A DNA stretch of 64,000 bases from Dichetophora obliterata (GCA_963920525.1 OY986435.1:304303408-304367407); one strand, 5' to 3'. Numbered from the stretch's first letter, positions 31,179-43,660 are shown. The notes: generated from the sequence alone by a model not told the origin. Numbers and translations: made by a program.

Positions 31179-32836
31179 ATGTAGACTATGTGAAAAAAAC
31201 CGTAATCATAAATATATACAATTCTATTTTTCAGGACGATATTTTTAACAGATTATAGATATTTTAGAAAAAATTTTCAAATTCGTGAGAATATCGCACT
31301 TTTTGAAAGAGTGAGCTAAAAAAGTGATGTATTTAGTACAAGTTTTAGTAGTACTATGCAACACTTTCAATTGAAGAGTTTTTAGAAGTCTTACATTACA
31401 GAGTTTTTACACTGTGCTACAATGGATATGTACTTTTACTCTTTTTTAAGTGACATAGTCTAGGTTATAGGTCTGGTCGAGTACAATACGAAACCATATT
31501 TGAAATTGTTAATGCACCCCCAAAATTTGATTTTACCATTAAAAGCACGATTTCTTGGTACATGACACATAACACAATCAGCAACTCAACAAGTTTTTAA
31601 CCGATTTTCGATTTAACGGTTTTGGAAAGTTAAAAGATACCACTTTCTTTAATACAATACTTACATATATAAATTACTGGAATAAGAATGTTTTGAGTTA
31701 TAAACGACAAAACCCAACATTTTTACTTTTTTTCTAATTTTTTCAACTTTAACGATTATTTACTGCCAAAGTTTTGTTTAGAATTACTATAAACGTAATT
31801 ATTTTCTGAAAGTAAAATTCAGAACGAAAAAAATGAATGTTTATTTTAGAAAATCGTATTAAAATTTACTGAGTTATTAAATTTGTTTATAAATAAAAAA
31901 TTACGCCTTCATTGGTCCATTGGTCTTGGTAGCGTTCATGTATTAGTTTAAAGCTCATATTAAATACATTTTTATGATTTCTTTTGAAATTGGTGTATTT
32001 TTTTAATACGAAATAATCTTTTAAACATTCCAAGACTATTACTTTTACATTAAACTACTTTTAAAATGAAAAAAGCAATAACTTTTATCTTTCCAAAACC
32101 GTTTTTAAATCGAAAAGCGGTTGGAAAATGGCTGTTTTGCTGATTGCGTAATGTGTCAAGTACCAGAAAATCGGGTTTTAAATGGTTAAAATAAATTTTG
32201 GGGGTGTATTAACAATTTCAAATATGGTTTCGTATTGTACTTGACCAGACTCGATAAAATATGTTAAATCGTACATTCTACGAACTATGTACTGAAATAT
32301 CCAGAGATGAAAAATTAGCGTTCGCAGATCTGAAAACTCTAGAATAACAAAATCTTAAAAATACCATAACTATGATTAAAGAGCACTTAGAGACTTCTTA
32401 AAACTCTTAAATTGCAGGTGTGTCATAGTACTACTAAAACTTATACTAAATACATCATTTTTTTGGCTCGATCTTTCAGAAAGTGCGATATTCTCACGAA
32501 TTTGATTTTTTTTTTTCCTAAAATCTGTTAAAAATATCGTCCTGAAAAATAGAATTGTATATATATTTATGATTTCCCTTTTTTTCGCATAGCCTACATA
32601 TACTTCAGTAATAAAAAATTGTTTCACTGATCTCCAGAGCATAGGCTTTTATAGAAATCAATATTTATCAAACAACTACGAAAAAGTCAAATGTTTACGA
32701 TATGCGGACATTCTACGACATGGCGCCACCTGAAGAAATCAATTGTGGAACTTCTCCTTGCACAGGTTTTTTTATTTATGAATTAAAGCACCATAAAAAT
32801 GCTGTTTGAAGTGAATTAAAAAAAAAAGATGCACCC

Positions 32837-33594
32837 TAATGCTTATAGCCAGATTTTTAATAAAGTTATGTCTATAAGCTGGGCTTTTGTTTGTAAATTT
32901 GGCTAACAAAACTTTTTGAACACGCAGTTGTATGGATTTTTTTTTATCATCTAAAAAAGGACACAATACTCTATCTAATGGATTTATCGACAGTTTTACA
33001 GAATAAGTTATGTAGCTCAAAAAGTTTGGTTTTTACATCCACTAATTTTTCACTTAAACAGTTTATCTTTCAAAAAACTAATTCTACCAAAAATTATGCA
33101 AAGGGGCTGTAGATCAGTCATGCCAAATTTTAAAGAAATCAAGTATTTTCACCAATTACGTTGGGAAGATATCGTCCCTGCAATACTTATCTTAGGATGT
33201 TCTGTGAGAATTTTATGGGGCACCGCTAACCGCTAGTGTGAAAGGTAATTTTCGGAAGGCATGACTTTGAAAATTAAATTGAGTTGGTAAAAATTTCAGT
33301 AAAGTCTTTTAAACCATTCACTATGATTGAAGTCGTGCTCTTTCGAGTGATTGCTTGCATTCAATTCAAATCAATTTCAAGTCAATGAAATAATTATTAG
33401 AAGTAATTAGAAGTCAGTTGAAATCGTGTTTTAAATCACTGAAATTGTAAAATAACTTGAAATTAATTGTGTGTCGATTGTATGCTGAATAAATTGTTTG
33501 CTAAGTCAAGCAAAATTGGGCGTTGAAAGTAAAGGTAGAACCAAGATTTTTTGTTTTTTGAGGTAACACTTACCCAGACCTAGGAAAAAACTTA
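32837..33594. other. non-coding spacer
   Basis: AT-rich, with a cluster of TTGAAAT/GAAGTCA/CAATTCAA-type words at 33330-33480. The same kind of words recurs at 36020-36260, on the other side of the nested element. No gene seen. Confidence 0.4.
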
Positions 33595-33888
33595 CAGCCG
33601 TATTCATAAAAATATTTTAAAACAGCTTTCAAACGTTTTTTAGTTAAAATGCTTTTTAAAGTTAAAATACTTTTTAAAAGCGTTGTATTCATAAACCAGT
33701 TATAAGAGTCTTATAGTTGAAGTGAGAATACTGATGCTTTAAAGTAGGAACAGTTGTAATTTTCGTTTGTGACTTTGATAAATAGAATGACAATTGCTTA
33801 AAAATTTAAAAAAGAAAAAAAAAAGGTTTGAGAATTTGATATATTGACAGGCATTTGTTTAAAATTTTGTTTACCTTTTAATCAAAAC

Positions 33889-35514
33889 CAGTGTTGCCAT
33901 ATTTTTTAAAAGCTTTAATTTTCAGAAAAAACTTACATTTTGTGAAAAAACTGGAGGAAAAAAATAACTAACACATATATTTTTCAAATGTGTGCTTTAT
34001 AATTTTTATTATTGTATTCGAAATAAAATATTTAAATCACATTAATCATTAAACAAAACAAAAACAAGCACATTCATTAACTAAAATCATTTAAGTTATC
34101 AATTTACTAAAAAACTTAAAAATTTGTATAAATAAACATTTGATAAGTATTTATATGAATGTAAATGTCATCACCAATTTTTGAGATCATAGTAATTAAC
34201 ATCCTATATAAAATAGTTTTACTCATTAATAAATCACATTAATTTTAGTGGATTAATATAATAAATATAATTCCAAGTCTTTTCATTACAAAAAAAAAAG
34301 TTATTTATGCTGTCTTATTCATTCCTGAAGCACCAGCAAATGCAGAAAGCATTTTTTAAAATTTGTAGTAATAAACCCAAAATCAGAAATAAATTTTATA
34401 TCAAACCTTTTTTGATATTTTGCAATCCATAGACTGTTTAAGAAAAATCGAACAGTCACAAATGGTGAAATGATGATGAAATCTGAAAAATTAAATTATT
34501 TTTATACATATTTTGATCAAAATTTTTTATCATTTCTGATGATTATTTGAAATTTGTGCAGATCCAATAGTTTTTCTTTTAAAAATCTTTAGTTCAAAGA
34601 ACCCCTCAGAAGGTGGGAATTTCTAATTTATTTCTAATTTTAGTTTTATTAATATTTATTTGTGAAAAAAATACTTTCTACATTTGCTGTTGCTACAGGT
34701 ATGGTTAAAACAACATAAACTAGTTTTCTAAGTAATGGAAAGACTTCGCAATTATCTCTTTCCAAAAAGTTTTAATATTATTTTCATTTAGTAAATGCAA
34801 ATCACTGAAATTAATGTGACGCAACTCATGCAACTCATTGTCAATTTCTTGCAATTTTTCTGAATGGATGACATTAGGTAGAAAAATTCACAAATTGAAA
34901 ATAGTGTAATCTTGCCTTTTTAAAATTTTCGTTGGTGCTAAAATTTCGACACATTTTAAATCATTCCCAAAATCAAATTTTTGTGATAAACAATTGCATA
35001 GCTCAACATAAAATTTTAAGAAATGTTTTCTAAAATCTATTTCATCTGATTCGAATAATTTATGTGTAGAGCTTAAAGCCGAATGTAACTCGGCTCCTTA
35101 ATAAATGTCTTTAGGATATTTTAAAAACTTGGTATCATTTACATCAATTTCTTTCTAGTTTTGTTTTTTTGACAATATTAACCGTCAAGACTTGACGAGT
35201 GGAAATCGAGACAAAAGAACAGAAACAACGAGAGCAACAATAATAGCAACAGCGCTACCACATAAATACATTTTTGAAAGGGCGTGAAATGTAGTAGTAG
35301 CAGCTTCAAATGTTACTTATATTTTTTAGTAACATACAGTTTATTTTATTTATTATATTTGATTCATTAAACTAGTAAGCATTGTTTTAATCGTAAAAAC
35401 TTGAAAAACTGAGCAAAATTAAAAAAAAACTTTATTTTTAAGCAAAAACTGGAAAACTGTCTATCCTCTCAAAAAACTGGCAAAAAAATTTTATCTGAAC
35501 ATATGGTAACACTG
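33889..35514 (-). mobile_element. decayed 1.6-kb hAT transposon nested in the previous element
   Basis: Ends CAGTGTTGCCATAT and, reverse-complemented, CAGTGTTACCATAT are typical hAT termini. Flanks ATCAAAAC (33881-33888) and ATCACAAA (35515-35522) agree at 6 of 8 positions, consistent with an aged 8-bp duplication. The minus-strand interior holds a degraded transposase. Confidence 0.75.
34650..35110 (-). pseudogene. degraded hAT-type transposase segment
   Basis: Minus-strand reading, with many stops and frame changes, contains LCNCLSQKFDFGNDL, IHSEKLQEIDNELHELRHINFSDLHLL and IKTFWKEI. The pattern of a D/N-E-L-x-x-L block followed by FWKEI resembles the C-terminal half of hAT transposases. 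The C-terminal dimerisation motif was not found. Family call rests mainly on the hAT ends around it. Confidence 0.5.
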
Positions 35515-36585
35515 ATCACAAAACACAATTATTTTCATTTATTTATTTGTTTGTTTTAGTTCATTTTCATTTTAGTTTGTCAAAAAAATGAGAAGATTGT
35601 TCTCAATTGAGAGCATTGAAATTTAAAATAGCTTTGTAGAAGGTTTACAGAAGGTTTGTTACTACTCTAAAATTCTCTCACTTATGAAGCTGTTACAGAA
35701 GGTTTTTTTTTTTGTTATTGAACGTTTATGAATAACGTTTTTAGGCATGTGTCTTACAAAAGGTTTACAAGAGGTTTGTAACTTTTTATGAATACGGCTG
35801 TTAGAATTTCAAAACTTGTCACTAAAACTATAAAAAAATATGGAATGACTTATATTTTTACTCAAATCAGAAAGATAAAATTATTAAGAAAGTTTTTTAT
35901 TTCAAACGAAAAAATCAATAACAAAGTACATTCGAAAATAAAAAAAATAAATTGTTAAAGTTCGCTAAAGGAATTATATATCGTGACTTTAATGATTTCC
36001 CTCGGTCATGATTTTATTCATTTTGAAAAATTTCAATCATTTGACTTTAAAGACTTTAAATTCACTTTAAAGACTTCAACAAAGACTTCAGGTGATTGCA
36101 ATCTTTTCAAAAGACCTAAGAAGTACAATCAATCAAGTTTGATTTCAATAACTCATAAATTATTTCTGGACTTTCTGAGTTGAAGTCATTGCTTTCAAAA
36201 ATTATTTAAAGATTGTAATCATAACCTGAAGTCATTGGCTATGAAGTCACTGATTGCAATACACAATAATTGCAACGAATTTGTTAAAACTGCTGCAAAT
36301 TTTAAAATGTAGTTTAAGAAAAACGCGTTTAAAGATATTGTAAAAGTAGTAGGTATTTTTGTATTTTTGTATCAATTTTGTACTAAATTTTAATACAGTT
36401 CAAATATTACAACGATATTTTATACCTTTGGGAATACTTAATCAGTAAATTTTAAAAACTCAATCAGTATTCAAAATTAATACGAACTGAGCATTAAATT
36501 TTAATACGTGTTTTTATTAAAAATTAATTTTAACATTTGGCCTGTATTTAATTTTAATACAATTTTGGTATGGTTATATATGTAA

Positions 36586-36880
36586 GCCGTCGTATTCCGC
36601 TATAAGGTATAAAAAAATACATTTGTAAAAACACCATAAGGGTATATTTTGCTGCATGTCAAGCAATATAAATAGTTGACTGAGCAAAATTAATTTTTTA
36701 AAACTAGTTTTTATTAAGTTTTGCCTTAAAAAAATAAAAACAAAAACTTGTGAAATACGACAAGCAGTAAACATACCAACCTCATTCGTATTGTCGTAAA
36801 TTATTTTTTTGTGGAAGGCAACAACAAAAATTTTACAACTGTTGTGAAAAAATAGGCAATACAACAAACAATACGACAGC
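36586..36880. mobile_element. 295-bp MITE, TAA target duplication (Harbinger-like)
   Basis: Ends GCCGTCGTATT and, reverse-complemented, GCTGTCGTATT flanked by TAA at 36583-36585 and 36881-36883. TAA fits the TWA rule of PIF/Harbinger. The interior repeats CGTATTGTCG/AATACGAC motifs. Non-coding. Confidence 0.7.
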
Positions 36881-37296
36881 TAAATAATTTTTATACCGTT
36901 TCGGTTAAAAACTGGTCAAGTCCTAAAAAAATACTTACAAGCAAACGAGCAAAGGTTGTTGAATCCAGTACCTCAGAAGAAAATAAGTCCAATCAAAGCT
37001 TACACTAAACCTCTTTCCATTAATGGTTCTCTAAGAAATATCAAAATGAAGTGATGCTTGTGGAATCAGTAGCTTGTTGCTGTAACTATTGCTCCAAATA
37101 GTCACTTTTTCTGACGTCACAGTATTTCACTTTAAAATACTCACTTTTGCGAAAACTAGTGTTTTTTGTAACTGATTAGTACAAAATAGTGGTTAGTGAT
37201 TAGCGAGTAAATAGTGGTCCGTGATGAAAAAGATACAGTAGTGAAAAGGAAGACACGAAAGTAAAACGAAAAGCAGAGCAGTTTGTGTACAATTCT

Positions 37297-37501
37297 AGGT
37301 CTGCTCGGAAATGCAGTATGCGCACAATTGGTTTTTTTAAAGCGTCCAAATGCAGCGTGAACTTTTTTGATGAGCGACGCTTGAAAAAAAAAATTACTTT
37401 ATAGAATGTTTGAAGTTTGCAGTGCTGCAAAGTTGGCTTTTTTTCGAACATTTTACTTGTGCTGCAAAAACAGTTCGAGCATCGTATTTCCGAACAGACC
37501 T
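37297..37501. mobile_element. about 205-bp MITE
   Basis: Inverted ends AGGTCTGCTCGGAAATGC (left) and AGGTCTGTTCGGAAATAC (right, reverse-complemented). Target duplication not resolved. Non-coding. Confidence 0.7.
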
Positions 37502-37819
37502 TATATCAGTGGTACTTTCAAAAGTAAATAAACTAAAATACTCCATAATAATACATTGAGCTGTATTTGTAATGCCTTTATTTTAATATTGCTTTAAAAT
37601 CATTGAACAGCCATTGAAAAAATATTGAAAAGCAAAATTTCATTTTTCTGAAAAAACTTATATTTTTGGTTACAAATTAAAAGAATCCTTCTTTAAATTT
37701 TTTTCAATTGCTTGCTTTCTAGGTGCTCCAGCAAATACAAAAAAAAAACCAGCTAATTTTTTTCTCACCAAGTTATAACGTAGTGATAACTTTACTCGAT
37801 TCGAGTTGCATATTTTACT

Positions 37820-37955
37820 GCATGTTTATGTAAAACGAAACGAAGACTGAACGTGGTGAGAGACACGGTAAGCCATACATTTTTTTAAATCAGAAAATAT
37901 TGTTGCTCGTTTCTTTCACGACGTTCAGCGTTCGTTTCGTTTTACGTAAACATGC
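37820..37955. repeat. 136-bp inverted repeat with about 45-bp arms
   Basis: GCATGTTTATGTAAAACGAA at the left is matched inversely by the right arm (GTTTTACGTAAACATGC). The arms extend through AACGTGGTGA/TCACGACGTT. It may be a small MITE; no target duplication identified. Confidence 0.7.
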
Positions 37956-40480
37956 AATTAGTTTACAGAAAACCTTCGGCAATAAAATTCTTTAGAAAGT
38001 AGAATAAAAACACCGAATAAAAGTCACAGATTTATTTAATTTTATTACAGAAACAGTGCAAGTGAGTATGACGTCAAATTAAGAAAATCTGGTGAGAACT
38101 GCAGTTAAATCAGCTCACGTTAAAGTGGTGTTTTTTTAAGTATTGCAATCAATAGTTTGAATGAGCGCAAAAAGAGGTTATGTTTGTTCAGAGAAAGTTT
38201 TGCAAAGAATATGTTCTTTGTTGTATATTATACAAATAAGTCTTCTCAGCAACTTTTAACGAAAGCAACATTATTTAAATGTCACTTTTGTGTGGGTATT
38301 TCCCAAAGAAGTAGAGATAAAGGTACTCATCGTATAAACACAAACAGTTTCTGGTATCTCGGTGAAAGTTGTTGTTTTGACTTCATGAGAATAAAGTCAA
38401 TTTATAGAAACGACAATTTTGTATAGGTACCGTTTACTTGAAAGGAGAATGAAGAAGTTTTAAATGTTAAGAAGAGAAAAACTAATGGTGATACAACCAA
38501 GCCCTTTTAAGGCGACTTATAAAGGCTCTATTGACTTGGCTTTAGGTAAATATTGCAATTTGTTTTTAATTCAACTCTTGTAGTTTACTGTCGTTAGTTC
38601 AGACTCACTGTCACCATTTTTGATCAATACATTTTTTTTTTCAATAATTGCATTAAAACAAAATTACTGAGCTTTTCATAATAATTAGTTTTAAATAAAA
38701 TTTAACGGAAATGAATAAAATGGTCTTAATAGTTTTTAAAAATATTTTGGCATGCAAAAAAATTGGAAAACTGCCTATCTTAATTGCATTGTAATAATAA
38801 TACAATTATAAAAGAATTTGATAAACTTGACAATCATGTTTGTAAATACTTTGCGAGAGAGATTATTCTTTGGGTGTATAAGGAAAATTGAAAAAAAAAA
38901 CTTCACAATAAGAATACAAATAATGCCAGCGTAGAACTAAACGGCTGTCAAAATTTTCAAAAATACATACAAACCTAATAAAGGCTGTAAATAAATGCGC
39001 TGAACAACTACGTGTATGTGTGTTTCTCTCACATGAACCAAAATGCTAGGCTTACAAAATCCGCCCATTACTGTCCCCTCCCCTCCTTGCCCTTATCATT
39101 CCTTATGAAAACCGTCTTAACAAAATAATAAAAAAAATTTATTTAACTACACAACGCATCAACAACATCTTAAGAATTAACAAGCAATTGCATTTATTAC
39201 TCATTTGTAACTAAATTTCGAATTTGATTAATTGAATCTTTTTAACGAATCAAACAAATTTTCATTTACATAGTTTAAAAAAAATATTTGTTTGTTTACT
39301 TTTATTCACTCTTGTTTAAGCTTAAATATTTTATTCTTTACAATAATATAAGTCTGCTTTTTACAGAAAAGAAGTAAGAAAAAGTAGCTGCTAATAATGA
39401 AAACTGTCAACGCCACACACACTCTTTATAAAGTATGTACAATTAAAGAATGTAAGAGTTGTAAAATACTTACCCTCCCATTAAAATGTAGCGAAAGGTA
39501 TTTGTAACTCAAAATAGGGGAAAAAAAAATTTATTTCAATATTTGTTTATTTTTATTCTTGCTTTAATCATAATGCTAAAAATCTGAAGCTAAATTATCA
39601 GTTAAATTTATTTTTGAACTATCCACACTTAAGCTATAAGCTCTATTTAAAGTTTTTGTGTATTCAATGGATATCATTCAAACTTCTTTTAAGCGCATTC
39701 CTTTTGATTGATTTTTTTTACTATAAAAATGTTCTTTTATCTTAAGTAAATATTTATGTATTCCTTATGTAGTAGTTATCTAGTGGTTGAAGTGACGGTA
39801 ATTTTGTTTTTGTCCCTTCATAATCAATGTTAAAAAATCAAAAAAAAAAAAAAAAACACTGAAGTAGTAAAAATAATTTAAGAAATATCACTTTTTTTAT
39901 AGATTAACTAATAATATTGTTAATATCTATAATGAAAATTGCACAAATTATAAAAATTTGCTAAATAAAAATATTTAAAATTGTGAAAAAATCGATTTAA
40001 ATATTTACATATACATAATTATTTTATAATAAAATGTAATTTTTTATAGGTTTTAGTAGTTGTATGAAAATCAATAAATTTTAATTTTTTTTTTAATAAA
40101 CTCAAATGCTTTTGCTTGCTTTATTTCGGCAATTTTTTTTACGAATATTCAAGGTAAGTTCAGAGTTATCATTTTTATCATTATAGGTAAGTGGCTAACT
40201 TTGTAGTGTTTACGCTAATCACTTTTATTGGCACATTAAAATATGTAAAACATCGCAAATGGAAACTCATGGTTTTATTGTAAAATAACACATGATTTCA
40301 AATGTTTTTTTTGACACATTCCTTATGGTAAGAGCATAACTGCAAAATGAAAAGAACTAAATATAATTTACAAAAGCTTTAAAGTTGATACTTATGGTAG
40401 GTACAAATATTTTTTATGATAATTCCTACACTATAATAATTTTACACTACAGAGACTATAATAACTACCCGCCGTTATCG
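37956..40480. other. non-coding AT-rich stretch
   Basis: Long A/T runs (for example 39838-39856), CTCCCCTCC-rich words near 39070 and no credible coding frame or transposon ends. Confidence 0.45.
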
Positions 40481-40486
40481 AAAGTA

Positions 40487-41030
40487 TCAATTGACCCATT
40501 CACGCTAGCTACTTCAATAGTTCTATACGCACTAGCTACTTTTTTGACCCAAGGTAATGCATAAAAGGGTCAGTTCAATCAACTTCCGTCTCGATTGTTT
40601 CTTGTTTATTTTTTTAACGTCTTGACTGACTGAACAAAATTATTCTGACGAGCTCATACTTCGAAGTGACTTATTCGAGAAAACATGACACATAAAGCTT
40701 TTCAGTTTCGTTGAGCAACATAAATAAAATATCGTTATGAAAAGGTATAAATATATTGAATAAAGAATATCAGTAACTCCGTCATGTTTTTTTTTTTGTT
40801 GTGTCAATATCAACTAGCGAAAAAGCTAGCACTTCATGACTAGTGAAATAACTAGGGAATGGGTGTGTAAAAGGTAGCAATTGACCCCTTCCTATGACAT
40901 GCTCGGGTAAAATTCGCCAGTTGAATACAAAGAAGGTGGATTAAAGTGGAACTAGTACTGACTACCAAGGGGCTAGTGAAATCACTAGTTTTGTACTAGT
41001 GCCATTAACTGCAGGGTAAAGGTTTATTTT
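40487..41030. repeat. inverted and direct repeats around CAATTGACCC and ACTAG motifs
   Basis: CAATTGACCC occurs at about 40489 and 40880. CCATTCACGCTAGCTACTTC (about 40496) is mirrored inversely near 40840-40868 (TAGTGAAATAACTAGGGAATGG). ACTAG/CTAGT occurs repeatedly at 40815-41000. It is possibly an old inverted-repeat element; limits unclear. Confidence 0.45.
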
Positions 41031-41066
41031 GATACACTCGCTTTTTACCATAACTATAAAACGACC

Positions 41067-42108
41067 AGCTCGTTCCTGTAACAAAATCGGCAAGTTACCG
41101 ATTTGTGTGACGTCAGACGTTTTCGATCCCTAGTTACCGATTTCATAACAACTAATGTTTATGTACGTTTAAATCGGTAATAACTCGGACCGTGATGAAA
41201 AAGAACACAAATCGAGAAGAAAAGTCGCCATATTGAGTCAAATGACAAGCAGCTGTTTACACGAATATATTATTTTGCAGAAGTGAATATTTGCAGTTTA
41301 AAAAAATTAATTTTGTTGCGGCTAATGGTTGCGGAAATAATCAACGATTACGAATGTAAATAATTTTACATTTAGTGCTGTGCTGCAAAAACTTTCAAAT
41401 ATATGCAACCGGGTACTTTTTCATAGCTCAATCATGTACTGTTTTGCTAAAATTTTAAACTTTTAAGGTAGGTAAGGAGACAAAACGAATGATGCAGAAA
41501 TTCTTCTTTTTGGGTCAAATTTTGCATACAGTTCTCAGAATTAAGTTGGCAAATCATGTGTTGTACTGTGTTATCGATTTGGAACGAACTAATTGAACAG
41601 AAATCGATTCAAATACGTACAGAAACATTGCAGGTGAGAGTGACATCAGAGTATTGCTGCCAGGTTTTTTTTTAAAAAATCAACTAGAACTTAGAACTTA
41701 ACGAACATCGTAGGTGAAAATGAGCAAAGCAAAATTAACAATATCCACAAAGAATGATGTTATTGTTCAATTCGCACCCTTTTTCTTTATTTCACGTACC
41801 GTTCGGTTGCTTGAAAAGTATGCGATTCGGTGCAGTTAATAAGTGGCGTACAAAAAAAATCTGTACAAATTTAGTCATGAAGAAAAAAAAACGCAGGAAG
41901 TATTTTTAAAAAATAGTGAAAATATTACGAAATAAAATTGTTTTACAAGAAATCAGGACATTTGGCGTCCCGCGTGAGGTCTTCACATTTTCAGGCTGAA
42001 AATCGGGACAACCCGCGTGGAAATCGGGACCTGGCAGCCCTACATCAGAGTGACGTCAGTAATATGAGTCCGTATAACTACGATCGCTACGAGTTACAGG
42101 AACGAGCT
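41067..42108. mobile_element. 1.04-kb inverted-repeat element
   Basis: Left end AGCTCGTTCCTGTAAC, right end GTTACAGGAACGAGCT (perfect 16-bp inversion). A TGACGTCA-type block follows inside each end. It contains the nested element at 41653-42041. No transposase recognised, superfamily not assigned. Confidence 0.75.
41653..42041. mobile_element. 389-bp nested element with GCTGCCAGGT inverted ends
   Basis: GCTGCCAGGT near 41656 and ACCTGGCAGC near 42028-42037 form inverted ends. ACATCAGAGT is present immediately outside on both sides (41643-41652 and 42042-42051). Ends of the TAGGGCTGCCAGG type are common in hAT elements. The duplication would be 8-10 bp depending on where the ends are placed. 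Confidence 0.65.
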
Positions 42109-42431
42109 ACAGAACTTAACATAGTTCACACAAATTTAACCCTATATCGCGCAATAACAACAATTTTATTGTTTTTTACCTACAAATCTTTTAAACAGTC
42201 ATAAAAATAAATAAAACAAATTTTGTTTTGAAATTATTACTTTATTTATAAAAATATTTGCAAAAAATCTTTTGCTGCACGGTTAAAAATCTTGGACAAA
42301 ATTTTAAACTTTTTTGGATTACATATAAAACACCAAAATAGATAACTTTTCAATCTGAGGTAAGGTTTAAAATTTTCTAATCAAAAAAAAAAAAAAAAAG
42401 CAATATAAATGTCGACATAACTAAAATACTT

Positions 42432-42755
42432 CTTTGGCCAGTTTTTTATTTGTACACACGTCCTCTGATGTACTGTACAAATGATCTTATCTTATTCATT
42501 CGTTCATTTCAGTTGTTAATTAAGTTAAGCTTATTTGCATCATTACAAATGGAAGTAAGCTTGTAGTAAGTAAACAAGCAAAACCGTGTTTTCGAGACCC
42601 ATCTAAATTAAACTAAAATAAAAAAATTGTCTAACCAGTTCGTGATTCGAACACACGTTCTGTGATGTGCTGGTCCATTACCTTATCCACACGTCCAACT
42701 CTGTTCTTAACAAGGTTTCGCTTATTTTGCATCATTACGAATGCAAGTAAATTCT
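42432..42755 (-). repeat. pair of tRNA-derived SINE-like repeats
   Basis: Two diverged direct copies, 42640-42755 and 42432-42560. On the minus strand the first shows a tRNA-like box A (TGGATAAGGTAATGGAC) and box B (GTGTTCGAATCAC) with spacing near that of a tRNA gene, then TAATGATGCAAAATAAGC. The second keeps the same layout, with AATGAATAAGATAAGATCAT and GTGTGTACAAAT as mutated boxes. Boxes A and B form the RNA polymerase III promoter. No cloverleaf seems intact, so this looks like a SINE or tRNA pseudogene pair. Confidence 0.5.
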
Positions 42756-43434
42756 TTTCAGGAGCGTGGGTTTGAAATGAAACTAAAGTAGGGATTAAAA
42801 AATAGTACTCTTTAGATTAAAAATTCCTTTAAACCAAAGTTTAGATTAAAAAGTAGTCCAAAATTTTTAACCGTGTGCAGATATGAATATAAACATGTTT
42901 CAGGGAATATAACACTGCCTTTAATACAACAATTAATGATTAATGTTTTTCAATTTTATAAGTTTTTAATAAAACTCACCTAAAAGTTCTTAATCTCTTT
43001 TTTAATTATTAACACTTTTTATTACAATTTTAGTCATTTAAAATTATATTAAAAATACAGCAAAACGCAAACTGCTGCTAAATGCAAAATTGCGCTGTTA
43101 AAACTAAAAATAAAAAGTAACCGTTAATTGATTTACTCTCTTATTGGAAAGTTAGAGTTATTTGGAACGTTCATGAGTCATTTATAAAAATTCCGACTTA
43201 ATTTTTTATAATTGAGTTATTTTTCTAGAGCAAATTCGAAATGTTGTAGATCTGCAACATGGCGCTAAAAAGAGTTAAAACTAGACACTTATGCTTGGTT
43301 TAACTATTTTTTTTTTGATAGTTCAAACTTGAACTTAAAGAGGATATAGAAAAGTTAAATCTTTTGAAAAATCCAAACGGAGCTAAATGTTTTCAAAACT
43401 ATGTTTACAAAATTCACCTTATCAAAATTCTCCT
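42756..43434. other. non-coding spacer
   Basis: AT-rich with no gene or element ends that I can identify. Confidence 0.4.
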
Positions 43435-43555
43435 TTAAGAGTAGTCCATAAACTACGTTACCGATTTTCAGCTCTTTTTTAACCCCCTCCCCCCTCATTT
43501 AATTTTCGTAGTGCATTTTAAAACCCCTCCCCCTCTATAAAGTAACGTGACATAT
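43435..43555. repeat. dispersed repeat family B, copy 1
   Basis: Matches 54350-54485: both have a CGTTAC block, an AACCCCTCCC-rich tract, CGTAGTGCATTTYAAAA, then CCCTCCCC and a second GTAACGT block in the opposite sense. The ACGTTAC/GTAACGT ends are inverted. Non-coding. The sequence CAAAATTCTCCTTTA lies close to both copies. Confidence 0.65.
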
Positions 43556-43660
43556 GAAATAAAGAAATTAATTGCTTAAAACATAATATTATTTTACATA
43601 CTAGCCATCAGAGTTTTCACTTATATTACTGGCTATGTACAAACTATAAATATCTATGAC

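Larger units (their letters stand above)
28667..32836. mobile_element. large palindromic (foldback) element hosting two insertions
   Basis: The left arm runs 28667-28898, resumes at 29909-29922 and again from 31187 to about 31640. It is the reverse complement of about 32080-32836, with roughly 85 percent identity judged by eye. Shared landmarks: GGTGCTTTAATTCATAA, GATATGCGGACATTCTA, TTTTCAGGACGATATTTTTA, GTGAGAATATCGCACTTT and TTTAGTAGTACTATG. The two breaks in the left arm are the MULE-like and hAT-like elements. Without them the element is about 1.9 kb, with arms of about 700-750 bp and a loop of about 440 bp. No transposase is seen, and the exact ends and superfamily are uncertain. Confidence 0.85.
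33595..35800. mobile_element. element with CAGCCGTATTCATAAA ends, TTA target duplication
   Basis: Left end CAGCCGTATTCATAAA, right end TTTATGAATACGGCTG, each next to TTA (33592-33594 and 35801-35803). A 3-bp TTA duplication suggests PIF/Harbinger, though the end sequence alone does not prove it. The interior is split by the hAT at 33889-35514, leaving about 580 bp of its own sequence rich in AGAAGGTTT/AAACCTTCT-type repeats. Confidence 0.75.
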
